64,000 nucleotides of DNA from Azophilus sp965221755 (GTDB taxonomy: Bacteria; Pseudomonadota; Gammaproteobacteria; Pseudomonadales; Azotimanducaceae): positions 1,984,001-2,048,000 of the forward strand of contig OZ244921.1 in NCBI GenBank assembly GCA_965221755.1, in the 5' to 3' direction. Positions 1-8,060 of the stretch are shown here, piece after piece. The notes below the pieces were generated by a model that had not been told where the DNA came from, made no database searches, and saw only the letters and a program-made list of their open reading frames with translations. A program made the position numbers and the translations under genes. The stretch's first letter is position 1. Every line of letters starts with the position of its first letter.

Positions 1-1091
1 CGCTGGCGCCGTTGCGGGAACGCATTGATGCGATCGACGCGGAACTGCAGAAACTGCTCAACGAGCGCGCCAGCCTGGCCCTCGAAGTGGGGCGCATCAA
101 GCAGGCCGCGCCGGGCGGCGAGCCGCCGGTTTACTATCGTCCCGAACGGGAAGCGCAGATCTTGAACGCCTTAAGGGCGCGCAACCAAGGCCCGCTCTCC
201 GACGACGACATCGCCCGTCTCTTCCGCGAGATCATTTCCTGCTGCCTGTCCCTGGAGCAGCCGCTCAGCGTGGCCTACTTGGGTCCGGCGGGCACCTACA
301 CCGAAATGGCCGCATTGGCCCAATTCGGCCGCTTTGCCGGAACCCGCCCGCTGTCCGCCATCGACGAGGTGTTCCGCGAAGTGGAGAACGGCGGCGTCCA
401 TTTCGGGGTCGTGCCGGTCGAGAACTCCACCGAAGGCATGGTCAACCACACCTTGGACTGCTTCATGGAGTTCCCCCGCAAGGTGCGCATCTGCGCCGAG
501 GTGGAGCTGCCCATCCACCACGCCTTCATCGTCCACAAGGACCGCGGCGACGCCGCCGAGGGGCTGGCCGGGATCGTCTCCCATGCCCAATCCCTGGCCC
601 AATGCCGAGGGTGGCTCGACACCCACTGCCCGGGCATCGAGCGCGTGGCGGTGGCCAGCAACGCCGAGGCGGCGCTGCGGGTCGCCCAAGACCCGAATTG
701 GGGCGCCATCGCCGGGGAGATGGCGGCCGAGCGCTACGGCTTGAAGGTGGCGGCGAGGAGCATCGAGGACCTGCCGGACAACAAGACCCGCTTCCTGGTG
801 CTCGGCCGCCAGGACGTGGGGCCGAGCGGACAGGACAAGTCCTCCATCCTGGTATCGACCAGGAACGAGCCGGGCGCCCTGTTTCGGGTGCTGGAGCCCT
901 TCCATCGGCACGGGATTTCCCTGACGCGCATCGAAACCCGTCCGGCCCGCTCCGGGGACTGGTCCTACGTCTTCTTCATCGACTTCGACGGCCACGCCGA
1001 GCAGCCCATCGTGCGCCAAGCCTTGGATGACGTGGCGGAGGTGGCCCTGGAGGTTCGCATCCTCGGCTGCTACCCCCGCTCGGTGATGTGA
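1..1091 (+). CDS. pheA: Chorismate mutase / prephenate dehydratase (P-protein), 5' partial
   Basis: Bifunctional enzyme that rearranges chorismate to prephenate and then decarboxylates and dehydrates it to phenylpyruvate, in the cytosolic phenylalanine pathway. The frame is already open at the left edge (L-A-P-L-R-E-R-I-D), so the real start lies just outside and only a few residues are missing. Visible in order are an AroQ-type mutase helix bundle (about residues 1-85), the dehydratase domain (about 95-275) with the conserved N-K-T-R-F block, and a C-terminal ACT domain with E-T-R-P, the usual phenylalanine feedback site. It leads a chain of overlapping genes that continues through ihfB, so co-transcription is likely. 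Confidence 0.95.
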   Translation, partial: LAPLRERIDAIDAELQKLLNERASLALEVGRIKQAAPGGEPPVYYRPEREAQILNALRARNQGPLSDDDIARLFREIISCCLSLEQPLSVAYLGPAGTYTEMAALAQFGRFAGTRPLSAIDEVFREVENGGVHFGVVPVENSTEGMVNHTLDCFMEFPRKVRICAEVELPIHHAFIVHKDRGDAAEGLAGIVSHAQSLAQCRGWLDTHCPGIERVAVASNAEAALRVAQDPNWGAIAGEMAAERYGLKVAARSIEDLPDNKTRFLVLGRQDVGPSGQDKSSILVSTRNEPGALFRVLEPFHRHGISLTRIETRPARSGDWSYVFFIDFDGHAEQPIVRQALDDVAEVALEVRILGCYPRSVM

Positions 1092-2176
1092 TGAGCGCGC
1101 CAGTCAACCCCCACATCGCCCGCCTGAGTCCCTATCAGCCGGGTCGGCCCATCGACGAGGTGGCGCGGGAGTTGGGCCTTGAGCAGGTGGTGAAGCTCGC
1201 CAGCAACGAAAACCCGCGCGGCCCGGCGCCGGCGGTGCGCGAGCGCATTCAGGGCGCCATGGGCGAGCTGTCCCGCTACCCCGACGCCAACGGCCATGCC
1301 TTGAAGCGGCGGCTGGCCATCCATCACGACCTCGAGCCGCACCGCATCACGCTCGGCAACGGCTCCAACGACGTGCTCGAGCTGGCCGCCAAGCTCACCT
1401 TGGGGCCGGGCACGGAAGGCATCATGTCCGCCCATGGCTTCATCGTTTACAAGCTGGCGATCATCGGCTGCGGGGCCACCTTGGTCACCGTGCCCGCCAA
1501 GGCCTATGGCTGCGATCTTGCGGCCATGCTGGAGCGGGTCACGGACGCCACCCGCATCGTCTTCATCGCCAATCCGAACAATCCCACCGGCACCTCGGTC
1601 GGCGAGGCGGAATTAACCGACTTTCTCGACCGGCTGCCGCCCCGGGTGTGGGCGGTGCTTGACGAGGCCTACGCCGAATACGTCCATGCGCCCGACCATC
1701 CTGACGGCCGGGCGCTGCTGGAGCGCTACCCGAACCTGATCGTCACCCGCACCTTCTCCAAGATCCATGCCTTGGCCGGCTTGCGCATCGGCTACGCCCT
1801 GAGCTCCGCCGAGGCCGCCGACCTGATGAACCGCGCCCGGCAGCCGTTCAACGTCAGCAGCTTGGGCTTGGCCGCCGCCGAAGCCGCCTTGGATGAGACC
1901 GCCTTCGTGGCCGAGAGCTCCGCCCTGAACCGCGACGGGCTCGCGGCGCTGGAGGCCGGACTTCGCCAGCTCGGCTACCCGCCGCTGCCTTCGGCGGGCA
2001 ATTTCCTGTGCGTCGATCTGCGCCGCGACGCCCAGCCGGTGTTTGAGGCCCTGCTGCGGTCCGGCGTCATCGTGCGCGGCATCCGTGAGTACGGGCTGCC
2101 CAACCACATCCGGGTCAGCGTCGGCTTGCCCGCTGAAAACCAGCGCTTTCTGGAGGCGTTGGAGCAGGTGTCGTGA
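1091..2176 (+). CDS. hisC: Histidinol-phosphate / aromatic aminotransferase
   Basis: PLP-dependent fold-type I aminotransferase of the HisC family, 361 residues, the normal length. The pyridoxal lysine sits in T-F-S-K-I-H-A, and the N-P-N-N-P-T-G block that contacts the cofactor is intact. In the related pheA-hisC-tyrA order this paralogue (often called hisC2) is thought to transaminate phenylpyruvate or hydroxyphenylpyruvate as well as imidazole-acetol phosphate; which substrate it uses here cannot be read from sequence. I chose the ATG at 1091, which overlaps the pheA stop by one base; a GTG directly before it (1088) is an alternative. Confidence 0.93.
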   Translation: MSAPVNPHIARLSPYQPGRPIDEVARELGLEQVVKLASNENPRGPAPAVRERIQGAMGELSRYPDANGHALKRRLAIHHDLEPHRITLGNGSNDVLELAAKLTLGPGTEGIMSAHGFIVYKLAIIGCGATLVTVPAKAYGCDLAAMLERVTDATRIVFIANPNNPTGTSVGEAELTDFLDRLPPRVWAVLDEAYAEYVHAPDHPDGRALLERYPNLIVTRTFSKIHALAGLRIGYALSSAEAADLMNRARQPFNVSSLGLAAAEAALDETAFVAESSALNRDGLAALEAGLRQLGYPPLPSAGNFLCVDLRRDAQPVFEALLRSGVIVRGIREYGLPNHIRVSVGLPAENQRFLEALEQVS

Positions 2177-2991
2177 AACTCGTCGTGGTCGGCACCGGCC
2201 TGATCGGCGCCTCCTTCGCCAAGGCCGCGCGCCGCCGGGGGCTCAGCGACCACATTGTCGGCTTGGACGCGAATGCCGAAAACGCGGCGGCGGCGCTGCG
2301 CCTCGGCCTGATCGACCGCGTTGCGGACGCCGTGCCGCGGGATGCCGCGGCGGTGCTGCTGGCGGTTCCGGTCGATGGCATTGCGGACTGGGTGCGGCGG
2401 CTGGCCGACCATCCGGGGACGCTGTTCGACGTCGGCAGCGTCAAGGCGCCGATCATCGAATCGGTCAAGGCGCGCAGCGGCGCGCTGCCGCCGCGCTACG
2501 TGCCCTGCCACCCCATCGCCGGCTCCGAACGCAGCGGCCCCGAGGCCGCCGATGCGGATCTCTTCGCCGGCCGCCAAACCGTGCTGACCCCAGCGCCGGA
2601 AACCGACCCCGGGGCCATCGACCGGGTCCACGCCCTGTGGCGCGGCGTGGGAGCGCAAGCGCAAGTGCTGACCGCTGCGGAGCATGACCGGATACTGGCC
2701 GTGACCAGCCATCTGCCGCATCTGCTCGCCTTCGCCTACCTGGATCGCGTGGAGGCGGACCACCTTTCCCACACCGGGCGGGGCTTCGATGACTTCACCC
2801 GCATCGGCGGCGCCGCTCCCGCCCTCTGGGCGAGCATTCTTGGCCTCAATCGAGGCCCGCTGATCGAGGCGCTGGCCGTGTTCAAGGATTCGCTGGCCCG
2901 CTTTGAGCGCTGCTTGCAGCGCGACGACCGGGAAGCGCTGCAAGCGCTCATCGACGCAGCCGGCCGACGCCTGCCTCGTCTTGAGCCGTGA
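2173..2991 (+). CDS. tyrA: Prephenate dehydrogenase
   Basis: NAD(P)-dependent oxidative decarboxylation of prephenate to 4-hydroxyphenylpyruvate for tyrosine synthesis. The 272-residue product opens with a Rossmann motif (G-T-G-L-I-G-A-S) and contains the conserved C-H-P-I-A-G-S-E-R-S-G block of the TyrA family, followed by the all-helical dimer domain. It lacks a mutase or ACT domain, so it is the simple monofunctional form. The GTG start overlaps the hisC stop by four bases and its own stop overlaps the next GTG by four bases. In many gammaproteobacteria aroA follows or is fused here; in this window it does not. Confidence 0.93.
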   Translation: MKLVVVGTGLIGASFAKAARRRGLSDHIVGLDANAENAAAALRLGLIDRVADAVPRDAAAVLLAVPVDGIADWVRRLADHPGTLFDVGSVKAPIIESVKARSGALPPRYVPCHPIAGSERSGPEAADADLFAGRQTVLTPAPETDPGAIDRVHALWRGVGAQAQVLTAAEHDRILAVTSHLPHLLAFAYLDRVEADHLSHTGRGFDDFTRIGGAAPALWASILGLNRGPLIEALAVFKDSLARFERCLQRDDREALQALIDAAGRRLPRLEP

Positions 2992-3806
2992 CGGACCGCC
3001 GCCGCTCCGACGGCGCGGCCCGCAAGCGGGCGGCGATGGTGATCTGCGTCGATGGCCCGAGCGGCTCCGGCAAAGGCTCGCTGGCCACCGCCTTGGCCAG
3101 GCGTCTGGGTTGGCGTTACCTGGACAGCGGCGCCCTGTACCGGGTGATTGGCGCGGTGGCGCTTGAGCGAGGCGTCGCCACCGATGATGCAGCGGCGCTG
3201 GCAAGCGTGGCAAAGGGCCTCGACATCAAGCTGGCGGGCGGGCGCATTGCAGCCGATGGCGTTGACTTCACGCAACGGATCCGCGACGAGGCCGTTGCCG
3301 CCGCCGCCTCCGAGGCGGCTCGGCACCCGCAAGTGCGCCAGGCGATCCTCGCCCAGCAGCGCCGGGCCGCGGAAGCGCCGACCGACGGCGGGGCGGCGGG
3401 TCTGGTCGCCGACGGACGCGACATGGGCACGGTGGTGTTTCCGGGCGCCGAACTCAAGCTATTTCTTGACGCCAGCGTCGAAGAGCGGGCGCGCAGGCGC
3501 CATGGACAGTTGAGATACAAGGGAGTCGCTGTTAACTTGCGCAATGTCCTAGCCAACATCCGGGACAGGGATGAGCGGGACGAAAGGCGCGCTGCTTCGC
3601 CGCTGCGGCCGGCCAGTGATGCGGTCGTCATCGACAGCACTCACATGACCATCGCCGAAGTGTTGCGGCAGGCCTTGGCCTTGGCCCGCGAGCGCGGGCT
3701 GGCTCAAGCCCCGCCCCTCGCCGGCCAGGAGCGGCGCAAGACATCAACCAACCCAAGGAGCGGCCGCGCGCCCCATCCCCGCACGGCATCAAAACCAAAG
3801 ACATGA
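2988..3806 (+). CDS. cmk: Cytidylate kinase
   Basis: Phosphorylates CMP and dCMP using ATP. The P-loop G-P-S-G-S-G-K-G lies near residue 24 and the D-G-R-D-M-G-T-V-V-F-P block that binds the nucleotide monophosphate is near residue 143. The product is 272 residues, somewhat longer than the usual 225-230: there are about 17 extra residues before the core strand (M-V-I-C-V-D-G-P) and a basic, proline-rich tail after the last helix. The GTG at 2988 overlaps the tyrA stop; an internal ATG at about residue 17 would give a more standard N-terminus. It sits directly before rpsA, as in Escherichia coli and Pseudomonas. Confidence 0.93.
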   Translation: MTDRRRSDGAARKRAAMVICVDGPSGSGKGSLATALARRLGWRYLDSGALYRVIGAVALERGVATDDAAALASVAKGLDIKLAGGRIAADGVDFTQRIRDEAVAAAASEAARHPQVRQAILAQQRRAAEAPTDGGAAGLVADGRDMGTVVFPGAELKLFLDASVEERARRRHGQLRYKGVAVNLRNVLANIRDRDERDERRAASPLRPASDAVVIDSTHMTIAEVLRQALALARERGLAQAPPLAGQERRKTSTNPRSGRAPHPRTASKPKT

Positions 3807-5515
3807 GCGAAAGTTTTGCTGAAATATTCGAGGAGAGCCTAAGCACCATTGAGATGGCGCCCGGCTCCATCGTCACCGGCACGGTGGTCGATATCGACAA
3901 CGAGTGGGTCGTCGTTCACGCCGGCCTGAAATCCGAGGGGATCATCCCCAAAAGCCAGTTCCTTAACGAGTCCGGCGAGTTCGCGCTCTCCATCGGCGAT
4001 CAGGTCAAGGTGGCGATGGAGGTCGTGGATGACGGCTGGGGCGAGACCCGGCTGTCCCGCGAGAAGGCCAAGCGGGCCGAGACTTGGGAGATGCTGGAGG
4101 ACGCCTTTGAAAAAACGCAGGTCATCACCGGCGTCATCAACGGCAAGGTCAAGGGCGGCTTCACCGTTGACGTCAGTGACATCCGCGCCTTCCTGCCCGG
4201 TTCGTTGGTGGACATCCGCCCCCTGCGCGAGACGGCCCATTTGGAGGGCCGACCGTTGGAGTTCCAAGTCATCAAGCTCGACCAAAAGCGCAACAACGTC
4301 GTGGTTTCGCGGCGCGCGGTGCTTGAGCAGGAGAACAGCGAGGAGCGCGAAGCGCTGCTCAAGTCCCTGCAGGAGGGCCAGGACGTCAAGGGCGTGGTCA
4401 AGAACCTCACCGACTATGGCGCCTTCGTCGATCTCGGCGGCGTCGATGGCCTGCTGCACATCACCGACATGGCTTGGCGGCGCATTCGCCATCCCAGCGA
4501 GATGGTGGCGATCGGCGACGAAATCCAAGTGCGCATCCTCAAGTTCGACCGCGAGAGGAACCGGGTGAGCCTCGGCATGAAGCAGCTGGGCGACGACCCT
4601 TGGATGCAGCTGACCCGCCGCTATGCGGAAGGCTCGCGGGTGTTCGCCACCGTCACCAACCTTACCGAATACGGTTGCTTCGCGGAAATCGAGGAAGGGG
4701 TTGAAGGCTTGGTGCATGTTTCGGAAATGGACTGGACCAACAAGAACGTGCATCCCTCCAAGGTGGTCAGCGTGGGCGACGAGGTGGAGGTGATGGTGCT
4801 CGACATCGACGAGGAGCGCCGACGCATTTCGCTGGGCATCAAGCAGTGCCGCACCAATCCGTGGGATGAGTTTGCGGCCAAGCACGCCAAGGGCGACCGC
4901 ATCCGCGGCAAGATCAAGTCGATCACCGATTTCGGCATCTTTGTGGGCCTGGAGGGGGACATCGACGGGCTGGTCTATCTTTCCGACATCGCCTGGAACG
5001 AGCCCGGCGAGACCGCGGTGCGTCGCTACAGCCGCGGCGAGGAGATCGACACCGTGATCCTCTCCATCGATCCAGTGCGCGAGCGCATCGCCTTGGGCAT
5101 CAAGCAGCTCGATCAGGATCCGTTTTCGGACTTCGTCATCGTCAACGACCGGGGCTCGGTGGTCAACGGCGTGGTGGAGAGCGTCGAGCCGAAGGAAGCG
5201 GTCATCCGCCTGACCGAGGAGGTGACCGGCGTGCTGAAGGCATCGGAGATCAGCATCGACCGGGTGGAGGACGCCCGCAAGGAGTTGTCCGAAGGCCAGG
5301 AGCTGTCGCTCAAGATCATCAGCGTGGACCGCAAGAACCGCAACATCAGCCTCTCGCTCAAGGCCAAGGCCATCGACGAGGAGCGGGCGGCGGTGCGCGA
5401 GCACCGCAACAAGGAAGGCGAGCGCGTGAAGGCGGGCACCTTGGGAGATCTCATCAAGGCGCAAATGGAGGGGGACGCCCAGCGCGGCGACCGCGGGCGA
5501 GACGCCCGGTCATGA
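3803..5515 (+). CDS. rpsA: 30S ribosomal protein S1
   Basis: RNA-binding ribosomal protein that helps load mRNA on the 30S subunit. The 570-residue product carries six S1 (OB-fold) repeats in series, about 30-90, 105-175, 190-260, 278-350, 365-435 and 450-525; the middle ones show the typical G-x-V-K-x-(L/I)-T-(D/E)-(Y/F)-G-x-F pattern, for example N-L-T-D-Y-G-A-F-V-D and S-I-T-D-F-G-I-F-V. Length matches the six-domain gammaproteobacterial form. The ATG at 3803 overlaps the cmk stop (ATGA). Confidence 0.97.
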   Translation: MSESFAEIFEESLSTIEMAPGSIVTGTVVDIDNEWVVVHAGLKSEGIIPKSQFLNESGEFALSIGDQVKVAMEVVDDGWGETRLSREKAKRAETWEMLEDAFEKTQVITGVINGKVKGGFTVDVSDIRAFLPGSLVDIRPLRETAHLEGRPLEFQVIKLDQKRNNVVVSRRAVLEQENSEEREALLKSLQEGQDVKGVVKNLTDYGAFVDLGGVDGLLHITDMAWRRIRHPSEMVAIGDEIQVRILKFDRERNRVSLGMKQLGDDPWMQLTRRYAEGSRVFATVTNLTEYGCFAEIEEGVEGLVHVSEMDWTNKNVHPSKVVSVGDEVEVMVLDIDEERRRISLGIKQCRTNPWDEFAAKHAKGDRIRGKIKSITDFGIFVGLEGDIDGLVYLSDIAWNEPGETAVRRYSRGEEIDTVILSIDPVRERIALGIKQLDQDPFSDFVIVNDRGSVVNGVVESVEPKEAVIRLTEEVTGVLKASEISIDRVEDARKELSEGQELSLKIISVDRKNRNISLSLKAKAIDEERAAVREHRNKEGERVKAGTLGDLIKAQMEGDAQRGDRGRDARS

Positions 5516-5823
5516 ATCGCTCCGAACTCATCGAGCGAATCGCCGCCAAGCACGACCGGCTGCCGCTGCGGGACGTGGAGCAGGTGGTGAAGATGATGAT
5601 CGAGCACCTGTCCATGGCGCTGGCCGATGGATCGCGGATTGAGATTCGCGGGTTCGGCAGCTTCTCGCTTCATTACCGGGCGGCGCGAATCGGGCGCAAT
5701 CCCAAGACCGGCGAAGCAGTCGCCCTGGCAGGCAAGTACGTGCCGCACTTCAAGCCGGGCAAGGATCTGCGGGAGCGGGTTGATGCCACCTACCAAAGGG
5801 AGTTGGCGGCTGCAAGCGGTTAA
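5512..5823 (+). CDS. ihfB: Integration host factor, beta subunit
   Basis: Small histone-like protein that, with IhfA, bends DNA sharply in replication, recombination and promoter control. At 103 residues it is slightly longer than E. coli IhfB because of a short C-terminal extension. The diagnostic beta-arm region G-F-G-S-F-S-L-H-Y-R-A-A-R and the G-R-N-P-K-T-G-E motif with the intercalating proline are present. The start overlaps the rpsA stop (ATGA), the normal rpsA-ihfB order. Confidence 0.96.
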   Translation: MNRSELIERIAAKHDRLPLRDVEQVVKMMIEHLSMALADGSRIEIRGFGSFSLHYRAARIGRNPKTGEAVALAGKYVPHFKPGKDLRERVDATYQRELAAASG

Positions 5824-6109
5824 GGACAAACCGTCAAGGACGAAGCGGGTCCGGCGCCTCTTCTGGCGCCCTTTGGCGGCGCTTGCCGCCGTCGCCTCGT
5901 TTCTGTTCGCGGTGATTGCCGTCAACCAGGAACAGGTGTCGATCCGCTTCCTCACTTGGCGCAGCCCCGAGTGGAGCCTGTACTGGTGGCTGCTGATCGC
6001 CTTCATGGCCGGCGCGGCGGTTGGCGCTGCCGCGCTGCTGCCCGGCCGGGCTCGGGTTGCGCTGCGCATTCGCCGGCTGCGCAAGGCCCTGAACGAAGCC
6101 AAAGGGTGA
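5783..6109 (+). CDS. lapA: LapA-like (DUF1049/YciS) inner-membrane protein
   Basis: A 108-residue protein with two predicted membrane helices (about residues 32-50 and 65-88) around the N-Q-E-Q-V-S-I-R-F-L-T-W segment typical of DUF1049, followed by a basic R-I-R-R-L-R-K tail. In E. coli the equivalent (YciS/LapA) works with LapB in controlling LpxC and lipopolysaccharide synthesis. Following ihfB is the normal place for this gene, but lapB, its usual next neighbour, is not present. The ATG at 5783 overlaps ihfB by 41 bases and is the only good start before the first helix, though a weaker downstream start is not excluded. Confidence 0.75.
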   Translation: MPPTKGSWRLQAVKDKPSRTKRVRRLFWRPLAALAAVASFLFAVIAVNQEQVSIRFLTWRSPEWSLYWWLLIAFMAGAAVGAAALLPGRARVALRIRRLRKALNEAKG

Positions 6110-6124
6110 CCTTTTGGCCTTTTC
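6098..6124 (+). terminator. Probable intrinsic terminator after the pheA-ihfB-lapA run
   Basis: The end of lapA overlaps an inverted repeat (GCCAAAGG ... CCTTTTGGC, loop around the TGA stop) followed by CTTTTC. The stem is short with one bulged T, so termination may be partial. Confidence 0.5.
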
Positions 6125-6198
6125 AAGCTGCAAGGCACCGATGTCTTACAGACGCTGCCGAGATATCGCCTTCCGCCGCCGTTCCCAAGATGGCTTAC

Positions 6199-6230
6199 TG
6201 ACTTCTTTTGCGGAACAGGATTCCTATAAT
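6199..6230 (+). promoter_or_regulatory. Candidate sigma-70 promoter with perfect TATAAT
   Basis: A consensus TATAAT occupies 6225-6230, with only a poor -35 match (TGACTT at about 6199). Transcription from it would begin at about 6236, just inside the following coding region if that starts at 6232, which would favour the second ATG at 6262. Confidence 0.35.
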
Positions 6231-6231
6231 C

Positions 6232-6699
6232 ATGAAGCAAGCCGTCAGGGAAATTGAATCGATGACCGAGGGGTTGGAGAGCGCAGGTTTCGACCGCCGC
6301 CAGAGCGGTGCCATGATTCACGCGATTGCCAACGCCATCGACAAGTTCGCCATGACCCCGGAGCGCATGCGGGAGGCCTTGGAGCACAACAACGACATCC
6401 TCATGGAACGCTTTGAGAAGCGATTGGATGAGCGCACGGAAAGCTTGGAAAAACGCATGGATGAGCGCTTGGCCTTGCAGAGCCAGTTGATGAGGGCCGG
6501 TTTCGATGCCCAGAACCAGCTGTTCGAAGAGCGCTTCGCGGCGGAGCGCCGAATCAACGACGAGCGGTTCAAGCATCAGGACAAGCGCCTCGATGCGATT
6601 GAAGCTTCGATCAAGGCCGGGCTCGGCCGCCTGTTCGCGCTCTCGGTGGCCTTGGCCAGCGCTGTCGTCGGGGTTTTCGTCAGGGTGGTTTGGTTCTGA
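6232..6699 (+). CDS. DUF1640-like coiled-coil protein with C-terminal membrane anchor
   Basis: A 155-residue protein: an N-terminal E-S-A-G-F-D-R-R-Q-S block resembling the DUF1640/CCDC90 family, a long charged coiled coil rich in (R/K)-x-x-E-R repeats (about residues 45-125), and a single membrane helix at the C-terminus (L-F-A-L-S-V-A-L-A-S-A-V-V-G-V-F). Bacterial members are uncharacterised tail-anchored proteins, so I give no function. I used ATG 6232; the ATG at 6262 has a better Shine-Dalgarno (CAGGGA, ten bases upstream) and fits the TATAAT at 6225 better. It stands alone between a terminator and the convergent metR. Confidence 0.7.
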   Translation: MKQAVREIESMTEGLESAGFDRRQSGAMIHAIANAIDKFAMTPERMREALEHNNDILMERFEKRLDERTESLEKRMDERLALQSQLMRAGFDAQNQLFEERFAAERRINDERFKHQDKRLDAIEASIKAGLGRLFALSVALASAVVGVFVRVVWF

Positions 6700-6831
6700 A
6701 GCCTGGAAGCCTGCGCCGTGGGAATTCACGGCTGGCCAAAGCTCGCTGGTCTGCCCCGGCCACCCGTCGGGCTTGGGCGCTGAGCCGCCGACGGGGGCGA
6801 CCTCCCCGCGGGCTTGAGGCAACAGGGTCGG

Positions 6832-7761
6832 CTACCCTGCCTGGGCCGTCACGATGCCGACAAGGTTGGCGAAGCAGGTATCGATGGCGGCGGCAATGAA
6901 TGCCTTCATGAACGGCGCATCCGCTTGGTCCTCCCGCACGGCGGCGTGCAAGGTTGGCCAGACGCCCTCCTCGCCCAGCGACTTGGCCGCCAGCAGGCTC
7001 CGCTCGAGGTAGTCGTGCAGCGCCCAGTTGGGCAGGCAGGCGACGCCGCGGCCACCAGCGGCAAGCTGCGCGATCATGGCGGTCAGTTCCGTTTGCCGCA
7101 CGGCTTCCGGGGCGATCCCCGCCGGGTCAAGGAAGCCGGTGAAGACATCCAAGCGATTGCGGTCCACCGGGTAGGCGATGAGCGTCTCGTGGGCCAGGTC
7201 CTGGGGCTCAATCCATGCTCGGCGCGCCAAGGGATGATCCTTGGCCACCGCCAGCACCGCCTCGTAGCTGAACAGGGGCACGTAGCGCAGACCCAAATCC
7301 GGCACCGGGTCGGACGTGATGACCAGATCGAGGTCTCCGCGGCCCAAGGCCGGCAAGGGCGCGAAGTGAAAGCCGGAGGAGACGTCGATTTCCACCTGCG
7401 GCCAAGCTTCGCGATAGGCGTCTATCGCGGGCAGCAGCCATTCGATGCAGCTATGGCACTCAATGGCGATGAGCAGGCGTCCGGACTCGCCGCCCGCCAA
7501 CCGCGCGAGATCCGCTTCCGCACGGCCCACCAAGGGCAGCGTCTCATCGGCGAGTTCCAGCAGGCGCAGGCCGGCGCTGGTGAAGCGCACGGGCCGGGTC
7601 TTGCGCATGAACAGCACGCAGCCCACCCGACCTTCGAGTTCCTTGAGCTGATGGGACAGCGCCGACTGGGTCAAATGCACCCGCTCGGCCGCCTCCACCA
7701 AGCTGCCCGCGTCGCGCAGCGCGGCCAGGGTGCGCAGGTGGCGAAGTTCGATGCGGGGCAT
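6832..7761 (-). CDS. metR: LysR-family regulator, MetR type
   Basis: A 309-residue LysR-type regulator with the N-terminal helix-turn-helix (L-R-T-L-A-A-L-R-D-A-G-S-L-V-E-A-A) and a periplasmic-binding-like effector domain. The stretch I-A-I-E-C-H-S-C-I-E-W-L-L-P and the S-R/N-R-L-D-V segment match E. coli MetR closely, pointing to homocysteine-dependent control of methionine genes. No metE or metF is beside it; metX and metW lie about 28 kb away in this window and are only a possible target. The start is the ATG at 7761. Confidence 0.88.
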   Translation of the reverse strand: MPRIELRHLRTLAALRDAGSLVEAAERVHLTQSALSHQLKELEGRVGCVLFMRKTRPVRFTSAGLRLLELADETLPLVGRAEADLARLAGGESGRLLIAIECHSCIEWLLPAIDAYREAWPQVEIDVSSGFHFAPLPALGRGDLDLVITSDPVPDLGLRYVPLFSYEAVLAVAKDHPLARRAWIEPQDLAHETLIAYPVDRNRLDVFTGFLDPAGIAPEAVRQTELTAMIAQLAAGGRGVACLPNWALHDYLERSLLAAKSLGEEGVWPTLHAAVREDQADAPFMKAFIAAAIDTCFANLVGIVTAQAG

Positions 7762-7776
7762 GGCGTGGCGCGCTGA

Positions 7777-7959
7777 TTAGCCGATCACCGTGAACACGAC
7801 GGCAAAGACCAAGGGCAGGCCCATCAGGAAGTACAGCCCCAGATTGAGCAGGCCGTTGGCCTGCTCATCCTCGCTCAGGGTGAACTTCGGCCCCAGCGCC
7901 AGCCAGACGCAGCCTGAGGCGATGAAGGTCAGGATGAGGGTCAGAGCGGCGGCGGCCAC
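7777..7959 (-). CDS. Small two-helix membrane protein, unknown
   Basis: A 60-residue open frame reading mostly as two hydrophobic helices (about 3-22 and 40-59) joined by a short polar loop with S-E-D-E-Q-A. It starts with GTG, preceded by a purine-rich stretch. Its stop is 16 bases from the metR start and both lie on the same strand, so it may be read into metR. I do not recognise the family and the small size leaves some doubt. Confidence 0.5.
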   Translation of the reverse strand: MAAAALTLILTFIASGCVWLALGPKFTLSEDEQANGLLNLGLYFLMGLPLVFAVVFTVIG

Positions 7960-8060
7960 CGATCAGCCCCCCTGATCGCGCGGATTGAGGCGGGCGCGCC
8001 AAGATGCCTTGGCGCGCCCGGCGACCGCCCACTCGTCGCTCCGGAGCATTGCCTTGTCGG

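Noticed and set aside
3839..5464. Open frame of 541 codons on the minus strand
   Set aside because: It is antisense to rpsA, rich in His/Leu/Asp as expected of a GC-rich shadow frame, and has no recognisable motif.
5113..6822. Open frame of 569 codons on the minus strand
   Set aside because: It crosses rpsA, ihfB, lapA and the coiled-coil gene in antisense; no domain or start signal supports it.
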